From NCBI RefSeq assembly GCF_900182835.1, contig NZ_FXUB01000003.1:62001-126000 (forward strand): a stretch of DNA of 64,000 nucleotides. The letters are read 5' to 3'. The translations under genes and the position numbers were made by a program. Within the stretch, counting starts at the first letter, position 1. Every line of letters starts with the position of its first letter. Below the pieces are notes generated by a model. The model did not search any database and was not told where the DNA came from. It saw only the letters and a program-made list of their open reading frames with translations. Positions 25,410 through 36,693 of the stretch are shown piece after piece. The stretch is from Desulfurobacterium pacificum. GTDB taxonomy: Bacteria > Aquificota > Aquificia > Desulfurobacteriales > Desulfurobacteriaceae.

Positions 25410-26848
25410 ATTTTAAGGTGATATTTAGGAACGTGTCTTTCCTTCTATTTTTGCTTTCCCTTTCCTTTCTGTTGCCAGCTTTTTATTCTCTGTGGGAAAG
25501 AGATGGATTATTCATGGATTACCTCTATCCGATTATTCTTTCCTTTTCTATCTTTTTGGTGGGAATTCAGTTTGAAAATGAAGAGCCTGATATAAAAGAA
25601 GCTATTCTTACGGTAGTTCTTGTATGGTTCCTTTTCCCGGCTTTGTCCGCATTTTTTTACGTGAAAACAGGTGCTATACCTAACCCTTTTGATGCCTACT
25701 TTGAGTCGGTTTCAGGGTTTACAACTACGGGGGCTTCAATCCTTACTAACGTTGAAGCGTTGCCCAAAAGCGTTTTGTTGTGGCGTTCTACAACGCACTG
25801 GATAGGTGGAATCGGTTTTGTCGTCTTTTCCCTTTCTCTCCTTCCTGCGATTGGGGCAGGTGGTGCGCAGCTTATGAGGTTTGAGGCTTCTAAAGCTATG
25901 GAAGAGAAAGTTCTGCCGAGAGTTAAGGAAGTTGCAAGGGCAATTTTGGTCGTTTATTTAGCGTTGACGTTGAGTGAAATAGCACTACTAAAGCTTGCAG
26001 GGATGTCTTTGTATGAGGCGGTGAACCATACGTTTGCGACGGTGGCGACGGGGGGATTTTCTACTAAGAATGCAAGCGTTGGAGCTTTTCATTCCTTTGC
26101 TGTTGAGATGATAATAGCTGTTTTTATGCTTTTAGGGGCTACAAACCTTTCTCTCTATTATAGAGCGTTCAGGAAGAGGAGTTTTAAAGAATTTTTTGGT
26201 TATTACGAAGTCAAATCACTGCTGACGATAACTGTGTTCGCTACTATTTTCTCAACGGTAATTCTTTTGCTTGACCACGTTTACCACAATCCTGTCACAG
26301 CTTTTAGGTATGCCTTTTTCCAGATAGCAACAGCTGTTTCCACAACAGGTTTCTCTTCTACAGATTACACCAACTGGCCCCCGGCAATTTTAGCTTTGAT
26401 AATGATTCTTTCTCTTATAGGTGCTTGTGCAGGTTCAACTGCAGGAGGTATAAAGCAGTTCAGGTTTTTGGTTATGTTAAAAACTATTTATCAGGAATTG
26501 AAGAAGACGGCACATCCGCGGCTTGTATATAAGATTACGTTGGGAGACAAAAGTCTTGATTTTACGATAATAAACACCATATGGGCGTTTATTTCCATTT
26601 ACTTTATGTTAACTGTTATGTTTGGCTTTATTATCACTCTGTCCGGCTACGACTTGGTTACTTCCTTTTCTGCTTCTATTGCATGTATAACAAGTTTAGG
26701 TCCTGGGCTTGCAAAAGTTGGTCCTGCCGGCAATTTTAGTTTCTTCCCGTGGTTTGATAAGTTTCTACTATCTGTAGAAATGATATTGGGAAGACTGGAA
26801 GTTCTTACCGTTATGACGATTTTCCTGCCGTTTTTCTGGGAAAAGTAA
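25406..26848 (+). CDS. trkH: Trk potassium uptake channel subunit TrkH
   Basis: A 480-residue membrane protein with four pore-loop repeats. The filter segments are visible: SGFTTTGASILTNVE, TFATVATGGFSTKNA, TAVSTTGFSSTDYTN and ACITSLGPGLAKVG. The intramembrane gate region is GACAGSTAGGIKQFR. It mediates potassium uptake together with TrkA. Its stop abuts the convergent galE end with no spacer. Confidence 0.96.
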   Translation: MNFKVIFRNVSFLLFLLSLSFLLPAFYSLWERDGLFMDYLYPIILSFSIFLVGIQFENEEPDIKEAILTVVLVWFLFPALSAFFYVKTGAIPNPFDAYFESVSGFTTTGASILTNVEALPKSVLLWRSTTHWIGGIGFVVFSLSLLPAIGAGGAQLMRFEASKAMEEKVLPRVKEVARAILVVYLALTLSEIALLKLAGMSLYEAVNHTFATVATGGFSTKNASVGAFHSFAVEMIIAVFMLLGATNLSLYYRAFRKRSFKEFFGYYEVKSLLTITVFATIFSTVILLLDHVYHNPVTAFRYAFFQIATAVSTTGFSSTDYTNWPPAILALIMILSLIGACAGSTAGGIKQFRFLVMLKTIYQELKKTAHPRLVYKITLGDKSLDFTIINTIWAFISIYFMLTVMFGFIITLSGYDLVTSFSASIACITSLGPGLAKVGPAGNFSFFPWFDKFLLSVEMILGRLEVLTVMTIFLPFFWEK

Positions 26849-28144
<1,296 letters not shown>

Positions 28145-28170
<26 letters not shown>

Positions 28171-28996
28171 GTTCTTCCTCCCAGGTGGGAATTTCTACGT
28201 TTAACAATTTTGATAGTTTTTCATTACTCATTGCAGAGAATTCTGGTCTTTTTGCAGGAAGGGAAAAGATACTTGAGGAAACTGGCCGGATGAATTTTTT
28301 TATGCCTTTTATTTCGAAGATTTTTTTTGCCCACTCGTAGCGGGAGGCACATCCCGAATTTGTAAGGTGGTAGAGTCCTTTTAATCCACTTTTAAAAGCT
28401 TTAAGTGTGTAATTTACAATGGTATTTGTTGAGGTCGGGACGGAAATTTCGTCATAAGATACTTTTAGGTACTCATTAGTTTTAGCCCAAGATAGAAGCT
28501 TATATATAAAGTTTTGCTTTCCGTTTCCGTAAACCCAGCTTACGCGAAAAATCAGGAAGTTTTCAGTTTCTTCTTTCAAAAAAATTTCTCCTGTTAATTT
28601 GCTCCTACCGTATTCGCTTAAAGGAAAGGGTGAGTCTTCTTCTACGTAAAGACCGTTTTCCTTTTTTCCGTCAAATACATAGTCTGTACTGAAATGGATA
28701 AGAAATGATTTAAATTTTCGGCAAGCATAAGCCAAGTTTTTTACTCCGGAAGCATTTACCTTAAAAGCAGTTACGTAATCTTCTTCTGCTTTATCAACGG
28801 CGTTGTAGGCTGCACAATTTATTACAACGTCCGGCTTGTATTCTTCAAAAACCTTTTTTACCTGGTCAAAGTCGGATATGTCGCACTCTTCCCTTTTTAA
28901 CCCCCAAACGCTATTTCTTTTGCTCTCTTCCGATTTCAATCTTTTCAGGAACTCCTGTCCTAACTGTCCTCCAGCCCCGAAAATAAGGTATTTCAT
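28145..28996 (-). CDS. rfbD: dTDP-4-dehydrorhamnose reductase
   Basis: A 283-residue SDR. The NADPH motif is FGAGGQLGQEFLKRL, the SDR Ser/Thr lies in STDYVFDG, and the catalytic YGRSKLTGE contains YxxxK. The CAAYNAVDKAEED block is RfbD-specific. It makes dTDP-L-rhamnose in the last step of the rfbABCD pathway. It overlaps rfbB by 4 bases. Confidence 0.94.
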
Positions 28997-29985
28997 CTCT
29001 TATAAACCTTCTCCCAGTATTCTTTTAACGATTTAACTTTCCTATTTACCCAGTCCATATTATCAAGATACCACTTTACAGTTTTTTCTATTCCCTCTTC
29101 AAACTTTATTTTTGCTTTCCAGCCTATTTCTTTTTCTATCTTTTCTGTATTCAATGAGTATCTAAAATCGTGTCCCGGTCTGTCCTCTACAAAGGTTATT
29201 AAACTTTCTGATTTGTTAAACAAAGAGAGTATCGCTTTTACTACGTCTATATTTCTTTTTTCTTCTCCGCTTCCGACGTTGTATATCTCTCCCGGTTTCC
29301 CTTTCTCCATTGTTTCAAACACTGCTTCTGCGCAGTCGGAGACAAAAAGCCACTCTCTAACGTTCTTTCCTGTCCCGTAAACGGGGATAGGCTCGTCGTT
29401 TAAAGCTTTTAGTATGACTACCGGGATGAGCTTTTCTGGATACTGCCAGTAACCGTAGTTGTTTGAAGGTCTTACCGTTATAACAGGAAGTCCATAAGTT
29501 CTGAAGTAAGCCCTGCCTAACATATCTGCTGCAGCTTTACTGACAGAGTAGGGGGAATTTGGATTTAAAGGCGTATCCTCAAAAAACTGCCCTTCTTCCC
29601 CTAATTCCCCATAAACTTCGTCTGTGGCTATGTTAATAAAAAGAGAAACTCCGCTGTTTTTGGCAGCGTCTAAAAGAATCTGCGTACCTTTAACGTTTGT
29701 TTCTATGAAAGGAGAGGCATCTAAAATGCTTCTGTCAACATGGCTTTCAGCTGCCCAGTGGACAACTACGTCGGGCTTTTCTTTCGCAAAAATCCACTCT
29801 ACAAACTCTCTATTCCCTATATCTGCCTTGTAAAAGGTTATCTTCTTTTCAACTTCCTTTAACCTTTCTAAATCTCCAGCGTAGGTCAGCTTATCTACAA
29901 CTACTGTCTCTAATCCTCTTTCAACTGATTGTCTTACAAATTCGCTTCCTATAAATCCGGCTCCGCCCGTTACCAGTATTTTCAT
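28993..29985 (-). CDS. rfbB: dTDP-glucose 4,6-dehydratase
   Basis: A 330-residue extended SDR. GGAGFIGSEFVRQ binds NAD, WAAESHVDRSI and the TDEVYGELGE block carry the active-site Thr/Asp/Glu, and SPYSVSKAAADML holds YxxxK. RPSNNYGYWQYPEKLIP is the RfbB substrate loop. It forms dTDP-4-keto-6-deoxyglucose. Its ATG overlaps the true end of rfbC (ATGA at 29982-29985), which shows that rfbC originally read through its internal TGA. Confidence 0.96.
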   Translation of the reverse strand: MKILVTGGAGFIGSEFVRQSVERGLETVVVDKLTYAGDLERLKEVEKKITFYKADIGNREFVEWIFAKEKPDVVVHWAAESHVDRSILDASPFIETNVKGTQILLDAAKNSGVSLFINIATDEVYGELGEEGQFFEDTPLNPNSPYSVSKAAADMLGRAYFRTYGLPVITVRPSNNYGYWQYPEKLIPVVILKALNDEPIPVYGTGKNVREWLFVSDCAEAVFETMEKGKPGEIYNVGSGEEKRNIDVVKAILSLFNKSESLITFVEDRPGHDFRYSLNTEKIEKEIGWKAKIKFEEGIEKTVKWYLDNMDWVNRKVKSLKEYWEKVYKR

Positions 29986-30554
29986 CGTTTCTCCTTGTAG
30001 GTGAAATTAATTTCTACGTCCTTAAGTAAAGGAGCGTTCCTGTCTTTTTCGGAGAGAATGGGTTCTGTTTGTAGGGGTCAGTTTATATCTATTTCTGGGT
30101 CATTCCACCTTACATTTCTATCATGTTCGGGGGAGTACTCGTTTCCAGAGACCTTATAAATTATTTCTGCTTCTTCAGAAAGGGTTAAAAAGCTGTGAGC
30201 AAACCCAGGGGGTATCCATAGCATCAGTTTATTTTCTTCAGAAAGCTCTATGCCGAACCATTTTTTGAATGTCGGGCTTCCTTTCCTTAAATCTACTGCT
30301 ACATCAAAGATTTTTCCTTTTATGCACTTTACTAATTTACCCTGAGCAGCTGGTTCGTCTTGAAAATGAAGTCCTCTTAAAACGCCTTTTTTTGACCTTG
30401 AATGGTTATCCTGAACGAAATCTGCGTCTATTCCTGCTTTCAGAAAATCTGAACGTTTATAAAATTCAAGAAAAAACCCTCTTTCATCTCCGAATACTAT
30501 AGGTTCAATAATTAAAAGGTCCGGAATCCCTGTTGCTCTGAACTTTAGCGGCAT
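29982..30554 (-). pseudogene. rfbC: dTDP-4-dehydrorhamnose 3,5-epimerase interrupted by in-frame TGA
   Basis: RmlC family: DERGFFLEFYKRSDF, the catalytic His in LRGLHFQDEPAAQGKLV, VDLRKGSPTFKKWFG and PPGFAHSFLTLSE are clear. The frame meets TGA at 30078-30080 just after WNDPEIDIN. Reading on in the same frame gives 31 further codons, including EPILSEKDRNAPLLKD, the normal RmlC C-terminus, and ends with an ATGA overlap onto rfbB. RmlC normally has Trp at the TGA position (I-x-W-P), so TGG to TGA is the likely change. As read the protein is 158 residues instead of 190. The catalytic residues lie before the stop, so partial activity is possible. The ATG at 30554 follows AGAAGGA. Confidence 0.85.
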
Positions 30555-30555
30555 T

Positions 30556-31434
30556 TTATCCTTCTTTTGCAATTTCTAATAGATACTTGCCGTAATTAGT
30601 TTTTGCGAGTGGTTTTGCAAGTTTAATCAATTCTTCTCTACTTATCCATCCATTTCTATAAGCTATCTCTTCTATACATCCAATCATAAGTCCTGTTTTC
30701 TTCTCTATCGTTGCCACGAATTCCCCAGCTTCCAAAAAACTATCGTGAGTTCCGGCGTCAAACCAGGCGAATCCTCTGCCTAATAACTTAACTTTTAGTT
30801 TACCTTCCTTAAGGTATTCTTCGTTAACAGAAGTAATCTCAAGCTCTCCTCTATTAGAAGGTTCAACTCCTTTCGCTATTTCAACGGCTTTGCTGTCGTA
30901 GAAGTATATTCCTACAACGGCAAAGTTTGACTTCGGGTTTTTCGGTTTTTCCTCTATTGACTTGACGTTACCCTCTTCGTCAAACTCTACTATACCGAAC
31001 CTTTCAGGGTCTTTTACGTAGTATCCGAAAACGTATGCACCGCCGTTATTTTCAATTTCTGTTTTTGCTTCAGCCATTATTTTAATCAGATTGTGCCCAA
31101 AGAACACGTTGTCACCTAACATGTAGCAGACGGTATCTCCGTTTAGAAACTCTTCTGCTAAGATGAGTCCTTTTGCAAGCCCCCTTGGTTTTTCTTGAAT
31201 TTGGTAGCTAATAGACATTCCAAGGTGTGAACCATCACCGAAGAGTTTTTGAAAGTTTTCTAAATCCTGCGGATTAACTATAAATAGCACTTCACGTATT
31301 TTTAGGAGCATAACGAGCGAAAGTGGATAGTAAATCATTGGTTTGTTGTAAATGGGGAGAAAATGTTTGTTGACGGCTATAGTAACGGGGTAGAGCCTCG
31401 TTCCGCTCCCCCCCGCCATAATAACGGCTTTCAT
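30556..31434 (-). CDS. rfbA: Glucose-1-phosphate thymidylyltransferase
   Basis: A 292-residue nucleotidyltransferase. [20 protein letters not shown] is the signature, with [25 protein letters not shown], and [20 protein letters not shown], plus [10 protein letters not shown] near the active site. It makes dTDP-glucose, first step of dTDP-rhamnose synthesis. rfbC starts 1 base after its stop. Confidence 0.96.
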   Translation of the reverse strand: MKAVIMAGGSGTRLYPVTIAVNKHFLPIYNKPMIYYPLSLVMLLKIREVLFIVNPQDLENFQKLFGDGSHLGMSISYQIQEKPRGLAKGLILAEEFLNGDTVCYMLGDNVFFGHNLIKIMAEAKTEIENNGGAYVFGYYVKDPERFGIVEFDEEGNVKSIEEKPKNPKSNFAVVGIYFYDSKAVEIAKGVEPSNRGELEITSVNEEYLKEGKLKVKLLGRGFAWFDAGTHDSFLEAGEFVATIEKKTGLMIGCIEEIAYRNGWISREELIKLAKPLAKTNYGKYLLEIAKEG

Positions 31435-31443
31435 TGTTCCCCC

Positions 31444-32238
31444 TTACTTTAAGTATTCTGCCGCCTCTTGTGCCGTTTTTCCTTCGTGAACGATTGCGGC
31501 AATGGCTCTTACTATCTTTTCTGGATTATCATGCTGGAACGCGTTCCTTCCGATGGATACTCCCTTTGCGCCGGCCTTCATTGCACCTTCTACCATTTCT
31601 AAAATTTCTATATCGTTGCTCATTTTTGGTCCACCGGCAATAACCACAGGGATTGGACATCCTTCTGTAACTTTTCTAAACGATTCTGGGTCGCCGGTGT
31701 ATGCAACTTTGACGATATCAGCGCCCAATTCTGCTGCTACTCTTGCACAATGAGCAACAACTTCAGGGTCATACTGATTCTTGATATGTTCTCCTCTTGC
31801 GTACATCATAGCTATTAGAGGCATACCCCACTCAAGGCACTTCTCAGAGATTTTACCGAAATCTTCAAGCATTTTGTCTTCGTTTATGTCTCCCAAGTTA
31901 ACGTGGATAGAAACGCCGTCAGCACCTATTTTTATTGCTTCTTCAACAGAACAAACAATCACTTTTGTGTTTGGCTTTGGAGAAAGAGAGGTACTTGCAG
32001 AAAGATGAACGATAAGTCCTACATCTTTACCTTTTCTTCTGTGACCGTGTTTTACAAGCCCTTTATGGATGATTACTGCGTTTGCGCCACCGTTTGCTAC
32101 TCTATCTATGGATTCTCTGATGTTAATTATTCCCGGGATTGGTCCCATTGAAACGCCGTGGTCCATCGGTATTATTACTGTATTTCCCGTTTCTCTGTTT
32201 ATGATTCTTTCCATCCTGATTTCTTTTCCTATTTTCAT
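31444..32238 (-). CDS. DhnA-type class I aldolase: ADH synthase (AroA') or archaeal-type FBP aldolase
   Basis: A 264-residue TIM-barrel aldolase. Characteristic blocks are [71 protein letters not shown] and PVVIAGGPK. The Schiff-base Lys is in [10 protein letters not shown]. The same family holds archaeal fructose-bisphosphate aldolase and 2-amino-3,7-dideoxy-hept-6-ulosonate synthase (archaeal aromatic pathway); the [10 protein letters not shown] block resembles the latter. An upstream in-frame ATG at 32253 would include the GGAGG site itself, so 32238 is chosen. Activity is unresolved from sequence. Confidence 0.8.
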   Translation of the reverse strand: MKIGKEIRMERIINRETGNTVIIPMDHGVSMGPIPGIINIRESIDRVANGGANAVIIHKGLVKHGHRRKGKDVGLIVHLSASTSLSPKPNTKVIVCSVEEAIKIGADGVSIHVNLGDINEDKMLEDFGKISEKCLEWGMPLIAMMYARGEHIKNQYDPEVVAHCARVAAELGADIVKVAYTGDPESFRKVTEGCPIPVVIAGGPKMSNDIEILEMVEGAMKAGAKGVSIGRNAFQHDNPEKIVRAIAAIVHEGKTAQEAAEYLK

Positions 32239-32328
32239 GGCTATAACCTCCAAAAAGTTATTTTTTACACTTATTTAACGTGATTTGAAAGGGGATTTTA
32301 GCAGGGAATTTTAAGATATGGAAATAGA

Positions 32329-32940
32329 TTATTGACGCGCTCCCTCCCCGAAGGGAGGGAAGTAGTTGTTATAGGAAAAGATAAATTTTTCAATAAAATC
32401 ACAAAGAACGTGCCCTAAAGTTATGTGAACTTCCTGAATTCTTGGCGTTGAAAAGCTTTTTACTATGAAAGAATGGTCGCAGATTTCAGCTAATTTTCCC
32501 CCGTCTTTTCCTAAAAAGCCGATGGTGAGGAGACCTTTTTCTTTGGCTTTTTCAACGGCATTTATTACATTTTTTGAGTTACCGCTTGTGCTTATGCCTA
32601 TTAGCACGTCTCCTTCCTCACCTAAAGCTTCTACCTGCCTTTCAAATATTTTATCAAATGAGTAATCGTTGCCAATGGCGGTTAAAATGGAGGTATCTGT
32701 AGTTAATGCGATGGCAGGTAGGGCTTTTCTTTCCATTAAGAATCTGCCTACCAATTCTGCTGCTATGTGCTGAGAGTCTGCAGCCGAGCCGCCGTTGCCG
32801 CAGAGGAGGATTTTGTGTCCCTCTTTTACGCGTTTTGCTATTTCTAAAAAAACCGAATAAATCCTTTCCTTATTTTCCTCTATAAACGCTTTCTTTAGGT
32901 CGGCGCTTTCAACAAACGTATAGTAAATTAGCTCTTTCAT
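32329..32940 (-). CDS. gmhA: Phosphoheptose isomerase (GmhA, SIS domain)
   Basis: A 203-residue SIS-domain protein. [20 protein letters not shown] is the GmhA signature, then [40 protein letters not shown] and [14 protein letters not shown] with zinc ligands. It converts sedoheptulose 7-phosphate for lipopolysaccharide inner-core heptose. It overlaps rho by 4 bases. The last codons fold into a strong hairpin. Confidence 0.93.
   Translation of the reverse strand: MKELIYYTFVESADLKKAFIEENKERIYSVFLEIAKRVKEGHKILLCGNGGSAADSQHIAAELVGRFLMERKALPAIALTTDTSILTAIGNDYSFDKIFERQVEALGEEGDVLIGISTSGNSKNVINAVEKAKEKGLLTIGFLGKDGGKLAEICDHSFIVKSFSTPRIQEVHITLGHVLCDFIEKFIFSYNNYFPPFGEGARQ
32341..32360 (-). terminator. 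Stable UUCG-tetraloop hairpin at 3' end of gmhA
   Basis: On the minus strand CCCTCCC, loop TTCG, then GGGAGGG gives a perfect 7-bp stem, extended by a T-A pair, with a C(UUCG)G loop, the most stable tetraloop class. It lies in the last codons of gmhA. No T run follows, so it is not a canonical intrinsic terminator; it may be an RNA-stability or 3'-end element that insulates rho-gmhA from the aldolase gene downstream. Confidence 0.55.
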
Positions 32941-34208
32941 GCGTTCATCGCCTTTAAGAAGTCTTCGTTTGTTTTGTATTTTCTCAGTTTTTCAAGCAGG
33001 AATTCCATAGCTTCGACTGGGGACATGGAAGTTAGGAGTCTTCTTAAAATCCAAACTCTGTTGAGTTCCCATTCAGAGAGTAATAGCTCCTCTTTTCTCG
33101 TTCCAGATTTCTGGATGTTGATAGCAGGGAATATACGTCTTTCCACAAGTTGTCTGTCTAAAACTATTTCCATATTTCCTGTTCCTTTAAACTCTTCAAA
33201 AATAACATCATCCATTCTACTGCCCGTTTCAACCAACGCTGTTGCAATTATTGTTAAGCTTCCGCCTTCCTCTATGTTTCTTGCGGCTCCGAAAAACCTT
33301 TTAGGTTTATGGAAAGCGTGAGCATCTATACCACCAGACAGTATTTTACCACTTGGTGGAGTGAGTGTATTGTAGGCTCTTGCAAGCCTTGTTAGGGAGT
33401 CCAGCAGTATGACTACGTCCTTTTTATGTTCAACCAACCTTTTGGCTTTTTCTATTACTATCTCTGCAACTTGCGCATGGCGCTCTGGCGGTTCATCAAA
33501 AGTGGAACTAATCACTTCGTCAGCTAAAGTATTCCTTTTCATATCTGTAACTTCTTCCGGTCTTTCGTCTATTAACAGGATTATTAGATAGGTATCTGGG
33601 TAGTTTGTTTTTATCGCATTAGCCATTTTTTGGAGAAGTACCGTTTTACCTGCTCTCGGTGGAGCAACTACCAGCCCTCTCTGTCCTTTTCCTACTGGTG
33701 TGATAAGGTCAACGACTCTTGTGGCTAATTCTGAAGGGTCGTGTTCAAGCCTGAAACGTTCTGTGGGGTGTAGGGGAGTTAGCTGGTCAAAAAGGGGTCT
33801 TTCTTTAGCTTTTTCTGGAGATTCCCAGTTTATAGCGTGAACTTTTACTAAGGCGTAGTACTTTTCATTTTCTTTGGGTGGTCTTACTTCTCCGGCAATT
33901 GTATCGCCTGTTCGTAGTCCTAATTTTCTTATCTGGGCTGGAGAAACGTAAATGTCTGTAGAGCTTGGTAGGTAGTTGTTTTCCGGTGAACGTAAGAATC
34001 CAAAACCGTCAGGTAAAACTTCAAGAACACCGACACGGAATATCGCACCCCTTCTTTCTGCATCTTTTTCTAAGATTTTTCTTATTAGGTCCTGTTTTTT
34101 GGCCGATTTTACGTCTATCCCCAGCCCTTTGGCTATCTTCCTCAAGTCAAATATGCTCATCTTTTGAAGTTCTTCAATTGTAAAACCTTCAAGTGTATTT
34201 TCTGCCAT
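32937..34208 (-). CDS. rho: Transcription termination factor Rho
   Basis: A 423-residue hexameric helicase. The N-terminal domain ([18 protein letters not shown]) and cold-shock-like RNA-binding domain ([20 protein letters not shown]) precede the ATPase core: Walker [14 protein letters not shown], Walker [17 protein letters not shown], and [20 protein letters not shown]. All canonical blocks are intact. It lies between tatC and gmhA. Confidence 0.98.
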   Translation of the reverse strand: MAENTLEGFTIEELQKMSIFDLRKIAKGLGIDVKSAKKQDLIRKILEKDAERRGAIFRVGVLEVLPDGFGFLRSPENNYLPSSTDIYVSPAQIRKLGLRTGDTIAGEVRPPKENEKYYALVKVHAINWESPEKAKERPLFDQLTPLHPTERFRLEHDPSELATRVVDLITPVGKGQRGLVVAPPRAGKTVLLQKMANAIKTNYPDTYLIILLIDERPEEVTDMKRNTLADEVISSTFDEPPERHAQVAEIVIEKAKRLVEHKKDVVILLDSLTRLARAYNTLTPPSGKILSGGIDAHAFHKPKRFFGAARNIEEGGSLTIIATALVETGSRMDDVIFEEFKGTGNMEIVLDRQLVERRIFPAINIQKSGTRKEELLLSEWELNRVWILRRLLTSMSPVEAMEFLLEKLRKYKTNEDFLKAMNA

Positions 34209-34256
34209 GCAGAATTCCCTCCGATTGGTTTAAAGTGAGATTTTATGGATAAAGAG

Positions 34257-34994
34257 TTATTGCTCCCTCTTCCCAGTCACTTTTGCTACCCATATACTTA
34301 ACTCATAAAGTGCAAGTAAAGGTAGTGCCATCATTATTTGTGAGAAAACGTCTGGAGGTGTAAGGATAGCAGCAACTATGAAAATAATCAGTACGGCGAA
34401 CTTTCTGTTTTTTTCAAGCATCCTGTAATTTATTACTCCCAGTTTGGAAAGCAACCATACAATTACAGGCAAAAGGAAGACAAGACCGAAAGCCAGTATC
34501 ATCTGAATTACGAATGATATGTAGCTGCCTACAGTAATTTGAGGAGTCAGTAAGTCTCCCATGAATCCTAATAGGAATCTTAGCCCGAAGGGTAGAATGA
34601 CGAAGTAGGCAAAGGCTGCTCCTGCGAAGAAGAACATAACCGAGAAGAACATAAAAGGAAGGATAAATTTCTTTTCATGTTCGTATAACCCAGGTTCAAT
34701 AAATTTCCATAATTGATATAAAACGTAAGGCATTGCTATTAATATTCCAGCAAAAAAAGAAACTTTTAAAGCTGTAAAGAACGCTTCTGGAGGAGACAGG
34801 AATATTAGTTTCCCGTGGAGGTTTTCTGGTAAAGGTCTTTCTAAGAACAAAAGCAGTTTCTTTTTAAAGGGCCATGCTATTAGAAACCCAATAATTATTG
34901 CTGCTACAGCTCTAAAAAGCCTATACCTAAGCTCTTCTATGTGTTCAGTTACGGGAAGTTCGTCTTGTGGCGTTAAAACTTTCTTTTCTGGCAT
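34257..34994 (-). CDS. tatC: Twin-arginine translocase subunit TatC
   Basis: A 245-residue, six-helix membrane protein. The N-terminal VTEHIEELRYRLFRA and the loop LSPPEAFFTALKVSFFAG are hallmark TatC, followed by PYVLYQLWKFIEPGLYEHEK and the FxxGxxFAY-type segment (FFAGAAFAYFVILPF). It recognises twin-arginine signal peptides for export of folded proteins. It is downstream of tatA, 10 bases apart. Confidence 0.97.
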   Translation of the reverse strand: MPEKKVLTPQDELPVTEHIEELRYRLFRAVAAIIIGFLIAWPFKKKLLLFLERPLPENLHGKLIFLSPPEAFFTALKVSFFAGILIAMPYVLYQLWKFIEPGLYEHEKKFILPFMFFSVMFFFAGAAFAYFVILPFGLRFLLGFMGDLLTPQITVGSYISFVIQMILAFGLVFLLPVIVWLLSKLGVINYRMLEKNRKFAVLIIFIVAAILTPPDVFSQIMMALPLLALYELSIWVAKVTGKREQ

Positions 34995-35004
34995 AGTTCC
35001 GCTT

Positions 35005-35271
35005 TTATTCTTTAACCTTTATTTTTTCTACATTTTCTTCCTTATCTTTTTGGGTAGCGACAGCTACAACTTCTTTTTCCTTTTCCTCAGATTCTTTCTT
35101 CTTTTCTTTTGTTTCCTTTTCATCTTCATCAAGTATACCAGCAGAGGCTTTTCTAAACTCATTTATTGCTTTGCCTGTTGAGCGAGCAAGCTCAGGTAAT
35201 TTCTTTGGACCAAAAATAAGCAAGGCGATTACCAAGATTATTATCAGTTCTTGGGTTCCTATTCCGAACAT
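35005..35271 (-). CDS. tatA: Twin-arginine translocase subunit TatA/E
   Basis: An 88-residue protein. The N-terminal ELIIILVIALLIFGPKKLPE is the TatA signature: transmembrane helix, FGPKKLPE hinge, then an amphipathic helix (LARSTGKAINEFRKAS). A charged Lys/Glu-rich tail follows. It oligomerises to form the Tat pore. It is paired with tatC; no tatB is seen, so the same protein may serve both roles. Confidence 0.95.
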   Translation of the reverse strand: MFGIGTQELIIILVIALLIFGPKKLPELARSTGKAINEFRKASAGILDEDEKETKEKKKESEEKEKEVVAVATQKDKEENVEKIKVKE

Positions 35272-35289
35272 GATTCCTCCAGACTTAAG

Positions 35290-36075
35290 TTAGGATTTTG
35301 TGGCTATCTTGAGAGATTTTAGCAAGTTTTCTAAACCTTTCATATCGTTGTTCTCAATTTTTCTGACCACGGCACTTCCTACAACAAAACCATCGGGAGT
35401 ATTATACATCTCTTTGATATGCTCGGGCTTTGAAATTCCGAATCCCACTACGGTTCTTTTACCTGTTATAGCTTTTACTCTTGAGATATCTTTCTCTATT
35501 TCTTTGTAGGCTAATTTGTCTCTTATTCCTGTTATCCCTGTTACGGAAACGTAGTATATAAAGCTTCCACTAACTTCTCCTATCTTCTTGACCCTTTCAT
35601 CCGTACTCGTGGGGGCTGCTAAAAAGATTGGTGACAGTTTTAGCGATTTTACTTTGCGTGAAAACTCCGCTCCTTCCTCTGGAGGTAGGTCAGGCACTAT
35701 AAATCCGTCAACGCCAGCTTCTTTGGCGTCCCTTATAAACTTATCTTCTCCGTAGACAAATATGGGGTTGTAGTAGCCCATAAGGATTATGGGTTTTTCT
35801 TTAAATTCAGCTCTTAACTTATCTATTAATTCCAGCACTTTTCCTGTGTTGGCACCTGCTGATAATGCTCTTTCGTGGGCTTTCTGAATTGTTGGTCCGT
35901 CTGCCAGTGGGTCTGAAAAGGGCATTCCTACTTCAACCATGTCGGCGTATTCAAGAATTAGTCTAAAGATGTCTAACGATTTTTGGCAATCAGGGTCACA
36001 TGCAGTAGCGTAGACAATGAGTGGTTTTTCTCCTTTCTGGGAAAGGGCTTCAAAACAGTTTTCTATTCTTTCCAT
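35290..36075 (-). CDS. trpA: Tryptophan synthase alpha chain
   Basis: A 261-residue TIM barrel. The catalytic Glu is in YADMVEVGMPFSDPLADGPT, the Asp in GVDGFIVPDLPPEE, and the phosphate site includes VVGFGISKPEHI. It splits indole-3-glycerol phosphate. The frame extends 12 codons upstream, but the ATG at 36075 with GGAG 5 bases before is preferred. trpB and other trp genes are not here; trpA is separated from the pathway. Confidence 0.95.
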   Translation of the reverse strand: MERIENCFEALSQKGEKPLIVYATACDPDCQKSLDIFRLILEYADMVEVGMPFSDPLADGPTIQKAHERALSAGANTGKVLELIDKLRAEFKEKPIILMGYYNPIFVYGEDKFIRDAKEAGVDGFIVPDLPPEEGAEFSRKVKSLKLSPIFLAAPTSTDERVKKIGEVSGSFIYYVSVTGITGIRDKLAYKEIEKDISRVKAITGKRTVVGFGISKPEHIKEMYNTPDGFVVGSAVVRKIENNDMKGLENLLKSLKIATKS

Positions 36076-36673
36076 ACTTTCTCCAGAATAAATAAATTGC
36101 CATACATGCAAGAGATAAGGGTATTGCTACAAACTTGTGGGTAATAATAAGAGAAAAAACTTCTTTAATCAAGTTGCCAAGGAAAAGATAGGAAAGTGCC
36201 CATAAAAAAGCGCCTATGAGGTTGTATAGAGAAAATTTTGCAAAGTTTGGCTTGAAGCTTCCTATAACGACAGGTAATGTTGCCCTGACTACAGGGAGGA
36301 ACCTTCCAAATATTAGAGAGATTTCTCCCCTCTTTTCTATGAATTCTTGCGTTTTCCTTATACCCTCTTCCGACACTCCAAGTTTTTTAAGCGTTTTGTA
36401 AAGAAGAGCCTTACCTAAGAACGTTCCCATAAAGTACGAGACGGTGTATCCTAAAAATGTTCCTGTTGTAATGCACGTTAGGAAAGATATGGGTGAAATG
36501 ATGCCTTCAGAGACCAAAACGCTGCTGATGATAAGAACTTTTTCTGCTGGTAGTAATAGTCCTAAAAGAAGTGCTGTTTCTAAGAAGGACCAAGTAAAAA
36601 GTATGATACACGAAAGGTGCGGGTGAAGTTTTAAATATTCTGCTGTAGTTTCTATGAGCCTTGTTATTTCCAC
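36050..36673 (-). CDS. DedA family membrane protein
   Basis: A 207-residue protein with about five hydrophobic segments. DedA/SNARE-associated features are FLETALLLGLLLPAEKVLI, GTFLGYTVSYFMGTFLGKAL and the FGRFLPVVRATLPVVIGSF motif with its conserved Arg residues. Family members are linked to undecaprenyl-phosphate recycling and membrane homeostasis. It is the first gene of the minus-strand run toward galE; its end overlaps trpA by 26 bases. Confidence 0.88.
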   Translation of the reverse strand: MEITRLIETTAEYLKLHPHLSCIILFTWSFLETALLLGLLLPAEKVLIISSVLVSEGIISPISFLTCITTGTFLGYTVSYFMGTFLGKALLYKTLKKLGVSEEGIRKTQEFIEKRGEISLIFGRFLPVVRATLPVVIGSFKPNFAKFSLYNLIGAFLWALSYLFLGNLIKEVFSLIITHKFVAIPLSLACMAIYLFWRKYGKNRKLF

Positions 36674-36693
36674 TATATCTCCTTAATTTAACC

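Noticed and set aside
30060-30080. Selenocysteine insertion at the rfbC TGA
   Set aside because: A tRNA-Sec exists in the window, but the TGA replaces a Trp in a family with no redox role there, and no SECIS-like stem-loop is seen in the 40 bases downstream.
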